From NCBI RefSeq assembly GCF_000963005.1, contig NZ_JZHZ01000007.1, positions 2,722,367 to 2,786,366 of the forward strand: 64,000 nucleotides of DNA, in the 5' to 3' direction. Positions 1 to 9,233 of the stretch are shown piece by piece (position 1 is the stretch's first letter; the number at the start of each line of letters is the position of its first letter). This DNA is from Xanthomonas sp. GPE 39. GTDB taxonomy: Bacteria; Pseudomonadota; Gammaproteobacteria; Xanthomonadales; Xanthomonadaceae. The notes under the pieces are model-generated. The model did no database searches. It saw only the letters and a list, made by a program, of their open reading frames with translations, and was not told the origin of the DNA. The position numbers and the translations under genes are program-made.

Positions 1-18
1 CCCCACCCTGCCGACAGC

Positions 19-44
19 GAGTGGCGACGTTTTACCAGCCACTC
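19..44. other. Hairpin at window start
   Basis: Seven-base arms GAGTGGC and GCCACTC enclose a 12-base loop. It lies about 85 bases past the stop of the minus-strand thioesterase gene. There is no T run, so a terminator role is weak; it could instead belong to a gene outside the window. Confidence 0.3.
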
Positions 45-127
45 TTCACGCTCCGGTCTAACGCCACACGGAGAAACCCTTGGAATTGTCCCGCTGCAAT
101 GGATGCAGCAGCGACACTGCCAGAACC

Positions 128-607
128 TCAGCTCTGGTAATGAGCGATGGTGTCCTCGATGCCTTTGCTCAACTCCATCACCTTCTGGGCGTACTCGGCC
201 AGACGATGATCTTCCGGCGTGTCTGGGTGCCAGGACGGCACTGGGATCGGTTTTCCTTCCACGCCGTCCAGAGCCACGAACACGATGATGCAATGGGTAC
301 ACAACCGCGCTTCGCCGCCCATCGGATCGCGAGCGCGCACTTCAATCGCGAAATGCATGCTGGTGGTACCGGTATAAACCAGCTTGGCGCTCACCATGAC
401 CATGTCGCTGATCCGGATCGGTGAGACGAAGCGGATACCGCCTACCGCCACAGTCACGCTGTAGTGCCCGCTCCAGCCAACCGCAGCGGCGTAGCCGACC
501 TGATCGATCCACTTCATCACCACCCCGCCATGGACCTTACCGCCGTAGTTGACGTCGATCGGCTCGGCCAGAAAACGAAACGTCAGGTCGCGTTGCGTGC
601 CGCTCAT
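128..607 (-). CDS. Acyl-CoA thioesterase (hotdog fold)
   Basis: Predicted cytoplasmic acyl-CoA hydrolase of the YciA/ACOT hotdog family, which releases free fatty acid and CoA from acyl-CoA. The 159-residue protein has the family pattern N-Y-G-G-K-V-H-G-G near residues 20-28, followed by the hydrophobic helix VVMKWIDQVGYAAA, and a charged C-terminal tail. The start is the ATG at 607, preceded by a good GGAGGT ribosome site; the longer reading to 661 lacks one. It stands alone on the minus strand downstream of a symporter gene with a gap of about 200 bases. Family assignment is firm; chain-length preference cannot be read. Confidence 0.85.
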   Translation of the reverse strand: MSGTQRDLTFRFLAEPIDVNYGGKVHGGVVMKWIDQVGYAAAVGWSGHYSVTVAVGGIRFVSPIRISDMVMVSAKLVYTGTTSMHFAIEVRARDPMGGEARLCTHCIIVFVALDGVEGKPIPVPSWHPDTPEDHRLAEYAQKVMELSKGIEDTIAHYQS

Positions 608-806
608 CGGACCTCCATGAATGAAAAGGAGTCCGCAGTCTGCCATGGGCTGATGCTGCAATGCGAGAGTGCGCCACAGCGGCGATCGACAACAGCAAAT
701 AGCAAGTTGTCCAGCGCGATGCGCGATTACGCCGACCCGACTGTTCGCGCGTGCGCGAATGCACCGCCACGGAAAATACCGCTGCCGTCAGCGCAGCACC
801 TGACAT

Positions 807-2174
807 TCACTGCGATGTGCCGCCAGGCGACGACTCCAAACCGACGTTGCTGGAAGCGGCTTCGTACACCTGACGATCGAGCAGGCCAGTTTCCTTGGCG
901 ACCAGCACCGGCACCAGCATCTGCCCGGTCACGTTGGTCATGGTCCGCATCATGTCCAGCACGCGGTCGATCGCGTACAAATAACCGATCACCTCCAGCG
1001 GCAGATTGGCTGCACTCAGCACAACGGTGGCCATCACCACGGCGGTACCAGGCACGCCGGCAGTACCGAAGCTGCCCAGCACCGAGGCAATCAGCACCAC
1101 GAAATACTGATTGGCCGTCAACGGCACCCCCGTGTACTGCGCGATGAACACCGCGCACAGCGCTGGGAAAATCGCGCCGCAGCCATCCATCTTGATGCTT
1201 GCGCCCAGCGGCACCGCGAACGCGGCATAGTCCTTGTTGACGCCCAGATTGTGGGTGATCGAACGCAACGCCACCGGCATGGCGGCAAAGCTGGAGGAAC
1301 TGACGAAGGCGACTTGCATCCCGGGCGCAGCACCGCGAAAGAACTTCCACGGATTGAGCCCGTGCGCCAACAGCAGACAGCTATACACCACCACGATGTG
1401 GAGTGCGCAGGCCAGATACAGCGCCAACACGAAATGACCAAACGGCAGCAGTTTCTGGAAACCATAGCCTCCGACCAGCCCAGCGATCAGGCCGAAGGTG
1501 CCCAGCGGGGTCATCTCCAGCACAAGACGCGTGACCTGGATCATGATCTCGCTCATTTGCGTACAGAGCTTGCGCGCCTCGGCCACGCGGGCACCGAGTT
1601 TGACCATCGCAAAACCAAGCAATGCGGCGAAAAAGATGACCGGCAGGATCGAGCCACGTCCGGCCACCAGCACGCTTTCCCCAGCGGCATTGATGTGAGC
1701 ACCGATGCCAGTCAGCGCATAGAACGGATTGGATGGCACCACATCCAGCAGCACCTGCATCGGGCTGGGCACATCGTGCGGCGCCCAGGCGCTGTCCACC
1801 CGTAAGCCGAGGTGACCGGCGCCAGGCTGCAGCAACGTGCCCACGGTCAGGCCAACGCCCACCGCCAAGGCCGCAGTAACGATAAACCACAGGAAGGTGC
1901 GCCCACCCAGCTTGGCAACCGACTGCTGCCCATGCAGCGACGCGATTGCGTTGATGACCGCAAAAAACACCAATGGCACCGCAATCATCTTGATCAAGGT
2001 GACGTAAAGATCACCCAGCGGCTTGAACCATGTCTCCGCAGCCGGGCCCAGTGCCCAGCCGGCCAACGCGCCCAGCACGAAACCGGCCAACACACGCTGC
2101 CAGAATGGGATGCGTAACCAGGCCGTCACCAATCTCATTGACGCTATCCAGAGAGTTCTACGATTTCTCACCAT
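807..2174 (-). CDS. Dicarboxylate/amino acid:cation symporter (SDF family)
   Basis: Inner-membrane secondary transporter of the DctA/GltP (DAACS) family, coupling uptake of C4-dicarboxylates or acidic amino acids to Na+ or H+. Multiple hydrophobic segments are visible. The family signatures are present: the serine-rich re-entrant loop SSSSFAAMPV and the K-M-D-G motif, normally N-M-D-G, in the substrate-binding transmembrane region. Length is 455 residues, typical for the family. The ATG at 2174 has a strong GAGGTG ribosome site 5 bases upstream; an ATG at 2138 is an alternative. It is divergent from tilS, sharing a 157-base promoter region. Substrate is not determinable. Confidence 0.88.
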   Translation of the reverse strand: MVRNRRTLWIASMRLVTAWLRIPFWQRVLAGFVLGALAGWALGPAAETWFKPLGDLYVTLIKMIAVPLVFFAVINAIASLHGQQSVAKLGGRTFLWFIVTAALAVGVGLTVGTLLQPGAGHLGLRVDSAWAPHDVPSPMQVLLDVVPSNPFYALTGIGAHINAAGESVLVAGRGSILPVIFFAALLGFAMVKLGARVAEARKLCTQMSEIMIQVTRLVLEMTPLGTFGLIAGLVGGYGFQKLLPFGHFVLALYLACALHIVVVYSCLLLAHGLNPWKFFRGAAPGMQVAFVSSSSFAAMPVALRSITHNLGVNKDYAAFAVPLGASIKMDGCGAIFPALCAVFIAQYTGVPLTANQYFVVLIASVLGSFGTAGVPGTAVVMATVVLSAANLPLEVIGYLYAIDRVLDMMRTMTNVTGQMLVPVLVAKETGLLDRQVYEAASSNVGLESSPGGTSQ

Positions 2175-2331
2175 AGCGCACCTCGGCGCTGCCGACGATG
2201 GCATGGCTTGAACACAACTCGCCCTGACGGCATCAGCACGACTGGAAGCGTGCGCCCCAGCACCATTTTAGCCGTGCCTCCATCCGCACAACGCACTTCG
2301 CCGCACGCTCGCTTGCGTCTACAGTGGCGCG

Positions 2332-3666
2332 ATGAGTTCGCGTATACCCACCCCACCGCTATCCGCCCTCGCCGACGCCTTACCCAATCCAGCGCCAGCG
2401 TCGGTGCTGCTCGGTTTCAGTGGCGGCCTGGATTCGACGGTCCTACTGCACGCCTTGGCGCAACAACCACACTATCGCCAGCGCGGCCTACGCGCCGTGC
2501 ACGTGCATCATGGCCTGCACCCCGATGCCGACGCCTGGGCGATGCACTGCCAACAGATCAGCGCGGCTCTGGAAGTACCACTGCAGGTACTCCGCGTAGA
2601 CGTGCCACGCAATCGCGGCGATGGCCTGGAAGCGGCGGCACGGCAGGTACGACGCGCGGCGTTTGCTCAGGTGATGGCGCATGGCGAATGGCTGGCACTG
2701 GCGCAGCATCGCGACGACCAGGCCGAAACCTTCCTACTGCGCGCACTGCGTGCCTCCGGCCCGGACGGCCTGACCGCGATGCAGCCGCTGTCCGATTTCG
2801 CCAACGGCAAACTGTGGCGACCGTTGCTGACACTGCCGCGTAGCGCGCTGCACGCCTACGCGCAACAGCACGCGCTGCACTGGATCGACGATCCCAGCAA
2901 TGCCGATCCCGGCTTCGACCGCAATTTCTTGCGCCTGCGGGTGCTGCCATTGCTACGCCAGCGTTGGCCGCATGCCGACGCCGCACTCGCCCGCAGCGCA
3001 CAGCTGTGCGCTGAAACCGTGACCCTGCTGGATGCGGACGATCAGGCAACGTTGGACGCATGGCGGTACACGCCAGGCACCGCGCTGCCACTACCACCAC
3101 TACGCGCGCTCCCCAGCGCACGCCGCGCACGCGTGCTGCGGCGCTGGATCAGTGACGCAGGCCTGCCGCCACTGCCAGCGACGGGCCTGACGGCAATCGA
3201 ACGCACGCTGCTGCATCCCCGTGCCGACGCCGCCGCCGAATTCGCCTGGCATGGCGCCCGCGTGCGCAGTTGGCGCGAAGCGCTGTATGCCGAATGGGAT
3301 CCACCCGCATGGCCTGCCGACTGGCAAACCCACTGGGACGGACGCGCGCCGCTATGCCTGCCCGATGGCCGCCAGTTACGCTTACAGGCCACCGCGCCAC
3401 TCGGCTTCGCCACACCACTATTGGTACGACAACGCCGCGGCGGCGAGCGCCTGCAGTTGCCCGGGCGCCACCATTCGCAGGCACTCAAACATCTGCTGCA
3501 AGCTCAGGCGGTGCCGCCGTGGCAGCGCACGCGCTTACCCCTGCTGTTCGACGCAGAACAACTGCTGGCGGCAGGCCCGGCATTGCTCGCCGCGCCACTA
3601 CACGCCTGGCTGCAGGCGCGTGACGCACGCCTGGTGCTGGACGACCACGCGGCCGCCGCACATTGA
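2332..3666 (+). CDS. tilS: tRNA(Ile)-lysidine synthase TilS
   Basis: ATP-dependent ligase that attaches lysine to C34 of the CAU anticodon of tRNA-Ile2, changing decoding to AUA and charging to isoleucine. The N-type ATP pyrophosphatase PP-loop SGGLDS is at residues 30-35. The segments [11 protein letters not shown] and [14 protein letters not shown], typical of the catalytic domain, follow. The C-terminal third is the substrate-binding TilS domain. At 444 residues the protein is full length. It heads a plus-strand group tilS-xseB-ispA with short gaps or overlap. Confidence 0.95.
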   Translation: MSSRIPTPPLSALADALPNPAPASVLLGFSGGLDSTVLLHALAQQPHYRQRGLRAVHVHHGLHPDADAWAMHCQQISAALEVPLQVLRVDVPRNRGDGLEAAARQVRRAAFAQVMAHGEWLALAQHRDDQAETFLLRALRASGPDGLTAMQPLSDFANGKLWRPLLTLPRSALHAYAQQHALHWIDDPSNADPGFDRNFLRLRVLPLLRQRWPHADAALARSAQLCAETVTLLDADDQATLDAWRYTPGTALPLPPLRALPSARRARVLRRWISDAGLPPLPATGLTAIERTLLHPRADAAAEFAWHGARVRSWREALYAEWDPPAWPADWQTHWDGRAPLCLPDGRQLRLQATAPLGFATPLLVRQRRGGERLQLPGRHHSQALKHLLQAQAVPPWQRTRLPLLFDAEQLLAAGPALLAAPLHAWLQARDARLVLDDHAAAAH

Positions 3667-3697
3667 CCGTGTCCCCGGCGCCGCGCACACTTTCGCG

Positions 3698-3964
3698 ATG
3701 CCCAAGAAGCCACAACACGACGATGCCTCCCCGATCGCCCGCTTCGAGCAATCGCTCGAAGAACTGGAAGTGCTGGTCGAGAAGATGGAAGCAGGCGACC
3801 TGAGTCTGGAACAATCGCTCAGCGCCTACGAACGCGGCGTCGGCCTGTACCGACAATGCCAGCAGGCCCTGGAACAGGCCGAGCTACGTGTGCGCCTGCT
3901 CAGCGACCCAGAGCAACCCGACCGCGCCGAACCGTTCGATCCCACCCCACTCCATGGCGGCTGA
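3698..3964 (+). CDS. xseB: Exodeoxyribonuclease VII small subunit
   Basis: Small subunit of exonuclease VII, which degrades single-stranded DNA from both ends together with XseA (not in this window). The 88-residue protein matches the family core: [33 protein letters not shown], a two-helix coiled-coil hairpin, followed by the Q-x-x-L-E-x-A-E-x-R-V helix. The ATG at 3698 is 31 bases after the tilS stop. Its end overlaps the ispA start by 11 bases, consistent with co-translation. The xseB-ispA pairing is common in gammaproteobacteria. Confidence 0.95.
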   Translation: MPKKPQHDDASPIARFEQSLEELEVLVEKMEAGDLSLEQSLSAYERGVGLYRQCQQALEQAELRVRLLSDPEQPDRAEPFDPTPLHGG

Positions 3965-4835
3965 CGCCCTCTTCGCACGCTGGCGGCAACGGGTTGAAGC
4001 TGGCCTGGATGCACACCTGCCTGCAACCGCACAGGCACCACAACGCCTGCACGCAGCGATGCGCCACGCCACGCTCGGCGGCGGCAAGCGCATGCGTCCG
4101 CTGCTGGTCTACGCCAGCGGTGCCCTGTTCGGCAGCGACGCGGCGCACCTGGATGCGCCGGCGTTGGCGGTGGAACTGATCCATGCCTACTCGCTGGTCC
4201 ACGACGATCTACCCGCCATGGACGACGATGCACTGCGACGTGGCCAGCCCACCGTGCATATCGCCTTCGACGAGGCCACCGCGATCCTCGCCGGAGATGC
4301 GCTACAAAGCCTGGCGTTCGAACTGCTGGCCAAGGCCGATGGCGCCGATGCGGCGCTGCGCGTGCAGTGGTTGCAGACCCTGGCCGAGGCCGCCGGTGCG
4401 GCCGGCATGTGCGGCGGCCAGGCCCTGGACATCGACGCCACCGGCAGTGTGCAACCACTGGCGGATCTGCAGCGCATGCACGCCTTGAAGACCGGTGCCC
4501 TGATCCGCGCTAGCGTGCGTCTGGGCGCATTGGGCGGCGGCGCCGACCGCGCCGCATTGGACCACCTGGATGCCTTCGCCAGCGCCCTGGGCCTGGCGTT
4601 CCAGATCCGCGACGATATCCTCGACGTGGAAGCCAGCTCCGAACAACTCGGCAAGACCGCCGGGAAAGACGCGACCCAGGCCAAATCGACCTACCCGGCG
4701 CTGCTGGGCATGGACGGGGCCAAGGCCAAGCTCGCCGAACTGGCGCACACCATGCGCGATGGTCTACACGGTTATGGCGCGCACGCCGACCCACTGGCGA
4801 CACTGGCGAAGTTGGCGGTGGATCGCGCGCACTGA
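3954..4835 (+). CDS. ispA: Farnesyl diphosphate synthase
   Basis: Trans-prenyltransferase that condenses IPP with DMAPP and GPP to make farnesyl diphosphate, the precursor for undecaprenyl phosphate and quinones. The first aspartate-rich motif is DDLPAMDDD and the second DDILD; G-G-G-K-R-M-R, which binds IPP, is near residue 43. It is full length at 293 residues. The start chosen is the ATG at 3954 inside the end of xseB. Unlike in E. coli, dxs does not follow: the next feature is a terminator. Confidence 0.95.
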   Translation: MAADALFARWRQRVEAGLDAHLPATAQAPQRLHAAMRHATLGGGKRMRPLLVYASGALFGSDAAHLDAPALAVELIHAYSLVHDDLPAMDDDALRRGQPTVHIAFDEATAILAGDALQSLAFELLAKADGADAALRVQWLQTLAEAAGAAGMCGGQALDIDATGSVQPLADLQRMHALKTGALIRASVRLGALGGGADRAALDHLDAFASALGLAFQIRDDILDVEASSEQLGKTAGKDATQAKSTYPALLGMDGAKAKLAELAHTMRDGLHGYGAHADPLATLAKLAVDRAH

Positions 4836-4978
4836 CTCAGCTGCGCCGTCCCGTGCTCGGCAGCCTGCACGCGCACGACAAAACGCAAGCATCGATACGG
4901 CCATGCAGGATGCACCGCTGCTCCAGGCACGTCGATACACAAGCCAGCCGACCTCATCCATCTTTGCTGAAGGCAACA

Positions 4979-5006
4979 AAAAGGCCCGTCGAACGCCGGG
5001 CCTTTT
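4979..5006. terminator. Bidirectional rho-independent terminator
   Basis: A perfect ten-base stem, AAAAGGCCCG paired with CGGGCCTTTT around an eight-base loop, leaves a T run on both strands. It lies between convergent ispA (plus) and the DUF4870 gene (minus), and probably serves both. Confidence 0.85.
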
Positions 5007-5027
5007 CGCGAGCGCAGACATTGCGCG

Positions 5028-5408
5028 TTACTTGATCAACCGCAGCGCGAAGGGATAACGATAAGCGACGCCCTCGTAGGCCTTGATGGCGGCGAGGATG
5101 CAAAACACCAGATTCAGCGCCCACAGGATCTTCATGCCCACAATGCCGATCAAAATGATGATGAGCACGCTGCAGATCAGGTAACCGATGGCGATGGTGA
5201 TCTGAAAATTCAACGCTTCCTTGGCTTGGTCGTTGAGAAACACCTTGCTCGGGTTGTCCTTATAAATCAACCAGACGATCAGCGGGACGACGAAGCTGAA
5301 GAAGATGCCAGACAGATGGATCATCAAGGCGATGGGGCGATCCTCCTGCGAGCCTGACGAACTCGGTGGCGGCGGTGGCGGAGCGGTGATGTTGTCGAAT
5401 TCGTTCAT
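5028..5408 (-). CDS. DUF4870 domain membrane protein
   Basis: Small inner-membrane protein of unknown function in the DUF4870 (Tic20-like) family. A proline-rich cytoplasmic N-terminus with six consecutive prolines is followed by R-P-I-A-L-M-I-H-L-S-G and three or four hydrophobic segments. The signature Q-A-K-E-A-L-N-F-Q-I lies between the first segments. Length is 126 residues, usual for the family. It is a single gene with its own terminator at 4979-5006 and a short tandem octamer repeat upstream. Confidence 0.85.
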   Translation of the reverse strand: MNEFDNITAPPPPPPSSSGSQEDRPIALMIHLSGIFFSFVVPLIVWLIYKDNPSKVFLNDQAKEALNFQITIAIGYLICSVLIIILIGIVGMKILWALNLVFCILAAIKAYEGVAYRYPFALRLIK

Positions 5409-5440
5409 CGGTCTTCATTTCCGTCGGTTGTGAAGCGGAC

Positions 5441-5464
5441 AAAACACCAAAACACCAAAACGCC
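5441..5464. repeat. Tandem octamer AAAACACC x3
   Basis: Three adjacent copies of an eight-base unit: two exact AAAACACC and a third reading AAAACGCC. It lies just upstream of the DUF4870 start, in its probable promoter region. Short tandem units like this can vary in copy number. Confidence 0.6.
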
Positions 5465-5522
5465 ACTCTCGGCGGCGGCAAGCCCGTCGAGGCATGTCTG
5501 GAATGCCGAGAATACATCGCGA

Positions 5523-6890
5523 TCAGGATGCCGCGCCGGCCACCGTCATCGCACCGATCAAGGTCGCACCGATATGGAGGTGCGAACGCACGTCGATATC
5601 GGCTCCCACCGCCTCGATGCGCTCGAACATCTGCCGCAGATTGCCGGCAATGGTGACTTCATCCACCGGATAGGCGATGGCGCCATTCTCGATCCAGAAA
5701 CCGCCCGCACCGCGCGAATAGTCGCCCGTCACCAGGTTGACGCCATTGCCCATCAAATCGGTGACCAACAGGCCGCGCGGAATGCCCGCGATGATCGTGG
5801 CCAGATCCGCCGCATTGGCTGCGACCTTGAGGTTATGGACGCCACCGGCGTTGGCAGTGGTCTGCAGGCCGAGCCTGCGCGCCGAATAGCTGCCCAGCAC
5901 GTAGCGCTGCAACACTCCGCCGCTCACCAGCGGCGCCTCGCGGGTGGCCACACCGTCGCCATCGAAGGACGCCGAGCGCAGGCCGCGACGCAGGTGCGGC
6001 AATTCGTCGATCGCGAACCACTCCGGAAACAAACGCGTCCCCGCACTGTCGAGCAGAAAGCTGGCGCGACGGTATAACGCACCACCAGACACCGCCCCCA
6101 GCAGATAGCCAATCAGCGAGCGCGCCATCTCCGGCGCGAACAGCACCGGCACCTCGCCGGTGGGTAGCGAACGCGGCTGCAGGCGCGCTACCGTCCGCTC
6201 AGCGGCACGGCGACCGATCGCCGCCGGCCGCTCCAGTTCCTCGCGCGCCAGCGCGCTGCTGTACCAACCATCGCGCTGCATGCCATCGCCCTGCCCCGCA
6301 ATCAACGCGCAACTGATCGCATGGTGGGTGCTGCGCTCGCAACCGACGAAACCATGCGAATTGGCGTACACCGACAAGCTCTCGCTACTGCCAACCGAGG
6401 CGCCATCGGAATTGCTGATCCGCGCATCGGCATCGCGTCCGGCGGCCTCGCACGCCAGCGCCAGCTCGATCGCCTCCTCCGCCTGCAGCGCCCACGGATG
6501 CCAACGATCGAGATCAGGCATCTGCCGCGCCATCAGTGCCGCATCGGCCAAACCGGCGGCGGCATCGTCCTCGGTATAGCGGGCGATGGCGCAGGCCTGG
6601 GCGACAGTCGCCTCCAGGCTGGCGTCGTGCAGATCGGCCGTGCTGGCACTGCCCTTGCGCTGGCCAAAATACACGGTGACACCAATGCCCCGGTCGCGTG
6701 TGGACTCCACAGTTTCCACCGCGCCCAGGCGAACGTTGACATCGATACCACGGTCTTCGCTACAACTGACTTCAGCCTGGCTCGCGCCAAGCGCGCGTGC
6801 GCGCGCCAGCAAGCGCTCGGCAATGTCGGACAGACGCTCCAGGCGCTGCTGGCTGTCATCGTGGTGCAGGTCGGGGGAGATCGCGTTCAA
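5523..6890 (-). CDS. pmbA: Metalloprotease TldE/PmbA
   Basis: TldE (PmbA) partner of the TldD/TldE heterodimeric protease, known in E. coli for microcin B17 maturation and CcdA degradation. The TldE subunit lacks the zinc site, which is in TldD. The sequence has the family N-terminus with AEVSCSEDRGIDVNVRLGAVE, and C-terminal G-L-L-V-T-D-L-M-G-N-G-V-N and S-R-G-A-G-G-F-W-I-E-N-G. The best start is a TTG at 6890 with AAGGAT seven bases upstream; an in-phase extension farther upstream has no homologous character. This gives 455 residues, the normal size. It is divergent from darP. Confidence 0.92.
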   Translation of the reverse strand: MNAISPDLHHDDSQQRLERLSDIAERLLARARALGASQAEVSCSEDRGIDVNVRLGAVETVESTRDRGIGVTVYFGQRKGSASTADLHDASLEATVAQACAIARYTEDDAAAGLADAALMARQMPDLDRWHPWALQAEEAIELALACEAAGRDADARISNSDGASVGSSESLSVYANSHGFVGCERSTHHAISCALIAGQGDGMQRDGWYSSALAREELERPAAIGRRAAERTVARLQPRSLPTGEVPVLFAPEMARSLIGYLLGAVSGGALYRRASFLLDSAGTRLFPEWFAIDELPHLRRGLRSASFDGDGVATREAPLVSGGVLQRYVLGSYSARRLGLQTTANAGGVHNLKVAANAADLATIIAGIPRGLLVTDLMGNGVNLVTGDYSRGAGGFWIENGAIAYPVDEVTIAGNLRQMFERIEAVGADIDVRSHLHIGATLIGAMTVAGAAS

Positions 6891-6987
6891 TGCTTTATCC
6901 TTGTCATGCGAATCCTTTCGCAGCGGCCCTGGCCTCCATGGCCGGACGTTTAGATGTGATGTTGCAGACTGACCGAGTAGCACGACC

Positions 6988-7575
6988 ATGCGCGGACGCG
7001 ACGAAGACACCGGTGAATTCCGCGGCGAAAGCCGCAGCCAGCAGCGCCGCGAGGCGCTGGAAGTGCTGAGCCTGGGCGAGAAACTGGTGGCACTGACCCC
7101 CGCGCAACTGGCCAAGCTGCCGGTTCCCGAATCGCTGCTGCCGCATATTGCCGACGCCAAGCGCATCACCTCGCACATCGCGCATAAACGCCAACTGGCG
7201 TTCCTGGCCAAGCAGATGCGCCGCGAGGATGAGGCGGCGCTGGAGGCGATCCGCGAAGCGATGGACGTGAACAGCGACGGCGCGCGCCGCGAGGTAGCGG
7301 CCCTGCATCGGGTCGAAGACTGGCGCACACGCCTGCTCGCTGACGGTGACGCAGCCCTGTCCGCGCTGCTCGCCGAGCACCCCGACGCCGACCGCCAGCG
7401 ATTGCGCCAGTTGCTGCGCAACGCCAAGGAAGAACGGCTGAAGAACAAACCGCCGCATGCGTATCGCGAGTTGTTCCGGGAGCTGCGCGAACTGGTGCTT
7501 GGCGTGGGAGCGGACACCGCGCACGCGCAAAGCGCCGGCTCGGACGAGGACGTCGAAGACGACGCAGACCGCTGA
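6988..7575 (+). CDS. darP: Ribosome-associated protein DarP (YjgA, DUF615)
   Basis: Member of the DUF615/YjgA family, a late 50S subunit assembly factor in E. coli. The core [15 protein letters not shown] and the run [17 protein letters not shown] match the family. A basic N-terminus and acidic C-terminal tail frame the core. Length is 195 residues. It sits between divergent pmbA and convergent tldD. Confidence 0.92.
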   Translation: MRGRDEDTGEFRGESRSQQRREALEVLSLGEKLVALTPAQLAKLPVPESLLPHIADAKRITSHIAHKRQLAFLAKQMRREDEAALEAIREAMDVNSDGARREVAALHRVEDWRTRLLADGDAALSALLAEHPDADRQRLRQLLRNAKEERLKNKPPHAYRELFRELRELVLGVGADTAHAQSAGSDEDVEDDADR

Positions 7576-7618
7576 ACCACGGCGGCGGCCAAGACGACAC
7601 CGATCTGCCCGACGGCGA

Positions 7619-7634
7619 CGCACACGCGTGTGCG
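7619..7634. other. 16-base perfect palindrome between convergent genes
   Basis: CGCACACGCGTGTGCG lies in the roughly 160-base gap between the ends of darP and tldD. It could be a weak shared terminator stem, without T runs, or a protein-binding site. Nothing else is recognisable in the gap. Confidence 0.4.
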
Positions 7635-7736
7635 CCTGAACACCACGCGCGACCAGCGCAGCGCGCCTCGACAGCGCCGTCGGTCCCGACGCACCACCTA
7701 CGACAGCGCAGTTCAGCGCAACATGCATCACGTGCT

Positions 7737-9179
7737 TTACGCCGTCCCGCCCACGGTCAGGCCATCGATCAGCAAGGACGGCTGGCCAACGCCCACCGGC
7801 ACGCTCTGTCCATCCTTGCCGCACACGCCGACGCCTTCGTCCAAGGCTAAATCGTTGCCGATCATGCTGACCTTCTGCATGGTCTCCGGGCCGTTGCCGA
7901 TCAGCGTCGCGCCCTTGACCGGCGCGGTGATTTTGCCGTCCTCGATCAAGTAGGCCTCGGTGGCCGAAAACACGTATTTGCCGCTGGTGATATCGACCTG
8001 ACCGCCACCGAAGTTCACCGCGTACAGGCCTTTCTTCACCGAGCGGATCATCTCCTGCGGATCGTGCTGGCCAGCGCGCATGTAGGTGTTGGTCATGCGT
8101 GGCATCGGCAGATGGGCGAACGATTCGCGGCGGCCATTGCCAGTTGGGGCCACGCCCATCAGCCGCGCATTCAAGGTGTCTTGCATATAGCCGACCAACA
8201 CGCCGTCCTCGATCAACGAGGTGCAATGGGTCTGGGTGCCTTCGTCGTCCACGTTCAACGAGCCGCGACGGCCATCCAAGGTGCCATCGTCGACGATGCT
8301 CACCCCGGGCGAAGCCACACGCTGGCCGATGCGACCGGCATAAACGCTGGTGCCTTTGCGGTTGAAATCGCCCTCCAGTCCGTGTCCGACCGCCTCGTGC
8401 AGCAGCACGCCGGGCCATCCCGGCCCCAGCACCACCTGCATCACCCCGGCCGGGGCCGGCACCGCCTCCAGGTTCACCAACGCCTGGCGCAGCGCTTCTT
8501 TGGCATAGGCTTCCGGGCGACCATCGGCGAACAGCACCGCGTAGTCGTAGCGACCACCGCCGCCGGCATAGCCGGATTCACGGCGCCCTTGCTGCTCGAC
8601 GATCACCTGCACATTCAGTCGCACCAACGGACGCACGTCGGCAGCGAGCACGCCGTCGCTACGCGCCACCAACACGGTGTCCACACTGCCGGTCAGGCTC
8701 ACCATGACCTGCTGCACGCGCGGATCGGCGGCGCGCACGAACTGGTCCAGGTGACGCAACAATTCGAGCTTACGCGCATGGTCCATGCTATCCACCGGAT
8801 CCAGCGCCGGGTACAGCGCGCGCGCGCCACCGCGCTGCAGCGCCTGCGTCGCTTGCGCACCGCCATCGCGGGAAATAGCCCGCGCCGACCGTGCCGCGGC
8901 CAGTAACGCATCGTGGTGGATATCGTCGGAATAGGCGAAGCCGGTCTTCTCGCCGGAGATCGCGCGCACGCCCACCCCTTGCTCGATGGAGTGCGCGCCA
9001 TCCTTGACGATACCGTCCTCCACGCTCCAGTTCTCGCGGCGCGAATGCTGGAAATACAGATCGCCGAAATCCACACCGGGGCCGAGCAATGTGCCGAAGG
9101 CACGCTCCAGGTTGGCGGCATCAAGGCCGGCGGGAAGCAACAGGCGGGTTTCGGCAAGCTGGAGGGTGTGATCGTTCAT
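7737..9179 (-). CDS. tldD: Metalloprotease TldD
   Basis: Zinc-dependent catalytic subunit of TldD/TldE, which degrades unfolded peptides that enter the complex. The HExxxH zinc motif reads H-E-A-V-G-H, followed by [12 protein letters not shown], near residue 260. C-terminal [14 protein letters not shown] and [18 protein letters not shown] are canonical. Length is 480 residues. It is 54 bases downstream of yhdP on the same strand, matching the common rng-yhdP-tldD order. Confidence 0.96.
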   Translation of the reverse strand: MNDHTLQLAETRLLLPAGLDAANLERAFGTLLGPGVDFGDLYFQHSRRENWSVEDGIVKDGAHSIEQGVGVRAISGEKTGFAYSDDIHHDALLAAARSARAISRDGGAQATQALQRGGARALYPALDPVDSMDHARKLELLRHLDQFVRAADPRVQQVMVSLTGSVDTVLVARSDGVLAADVRPLVRLNVQVIVEQQGRRESGYAGGGGRYDYAVLFADGRPEAYAKEALRQALVNLEAVPAPAGVMQVVLGPGWPGVLLHEAVGHGLEGDFNRKGTSVYAGRIGQRVASPGVSIVDDGTLDGRRGSLNVDDEGTQTHCTSLIEDGVLVGYMQDTLNARLMGVAPTGNGRRESFAHLPMPRMTNTYMRAGQHDPQEMIRSVKKGLYAVNFGGGQVDITSGKYVFSATEAYLIEDGKITAPVKGATLIGNGPETMQKVSMIGNDLALDEGVGVCGKDGQSVPVGVGQPSLLIDGLTVGGTA

Positions 9180-9233
9180 AGTCTCAACATGAGGGACAGA
9201 AGTGCGGAGTGCAAGGGCGAAAAGTACCGCGCG

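Noticed and set aside
6904..8418. Long minus-strand frame overlapping tldD and darP
   Set aside because: It is out of frame with both real genes, has Arg-rich shadow composition, and crosses the opposite-strand darP.
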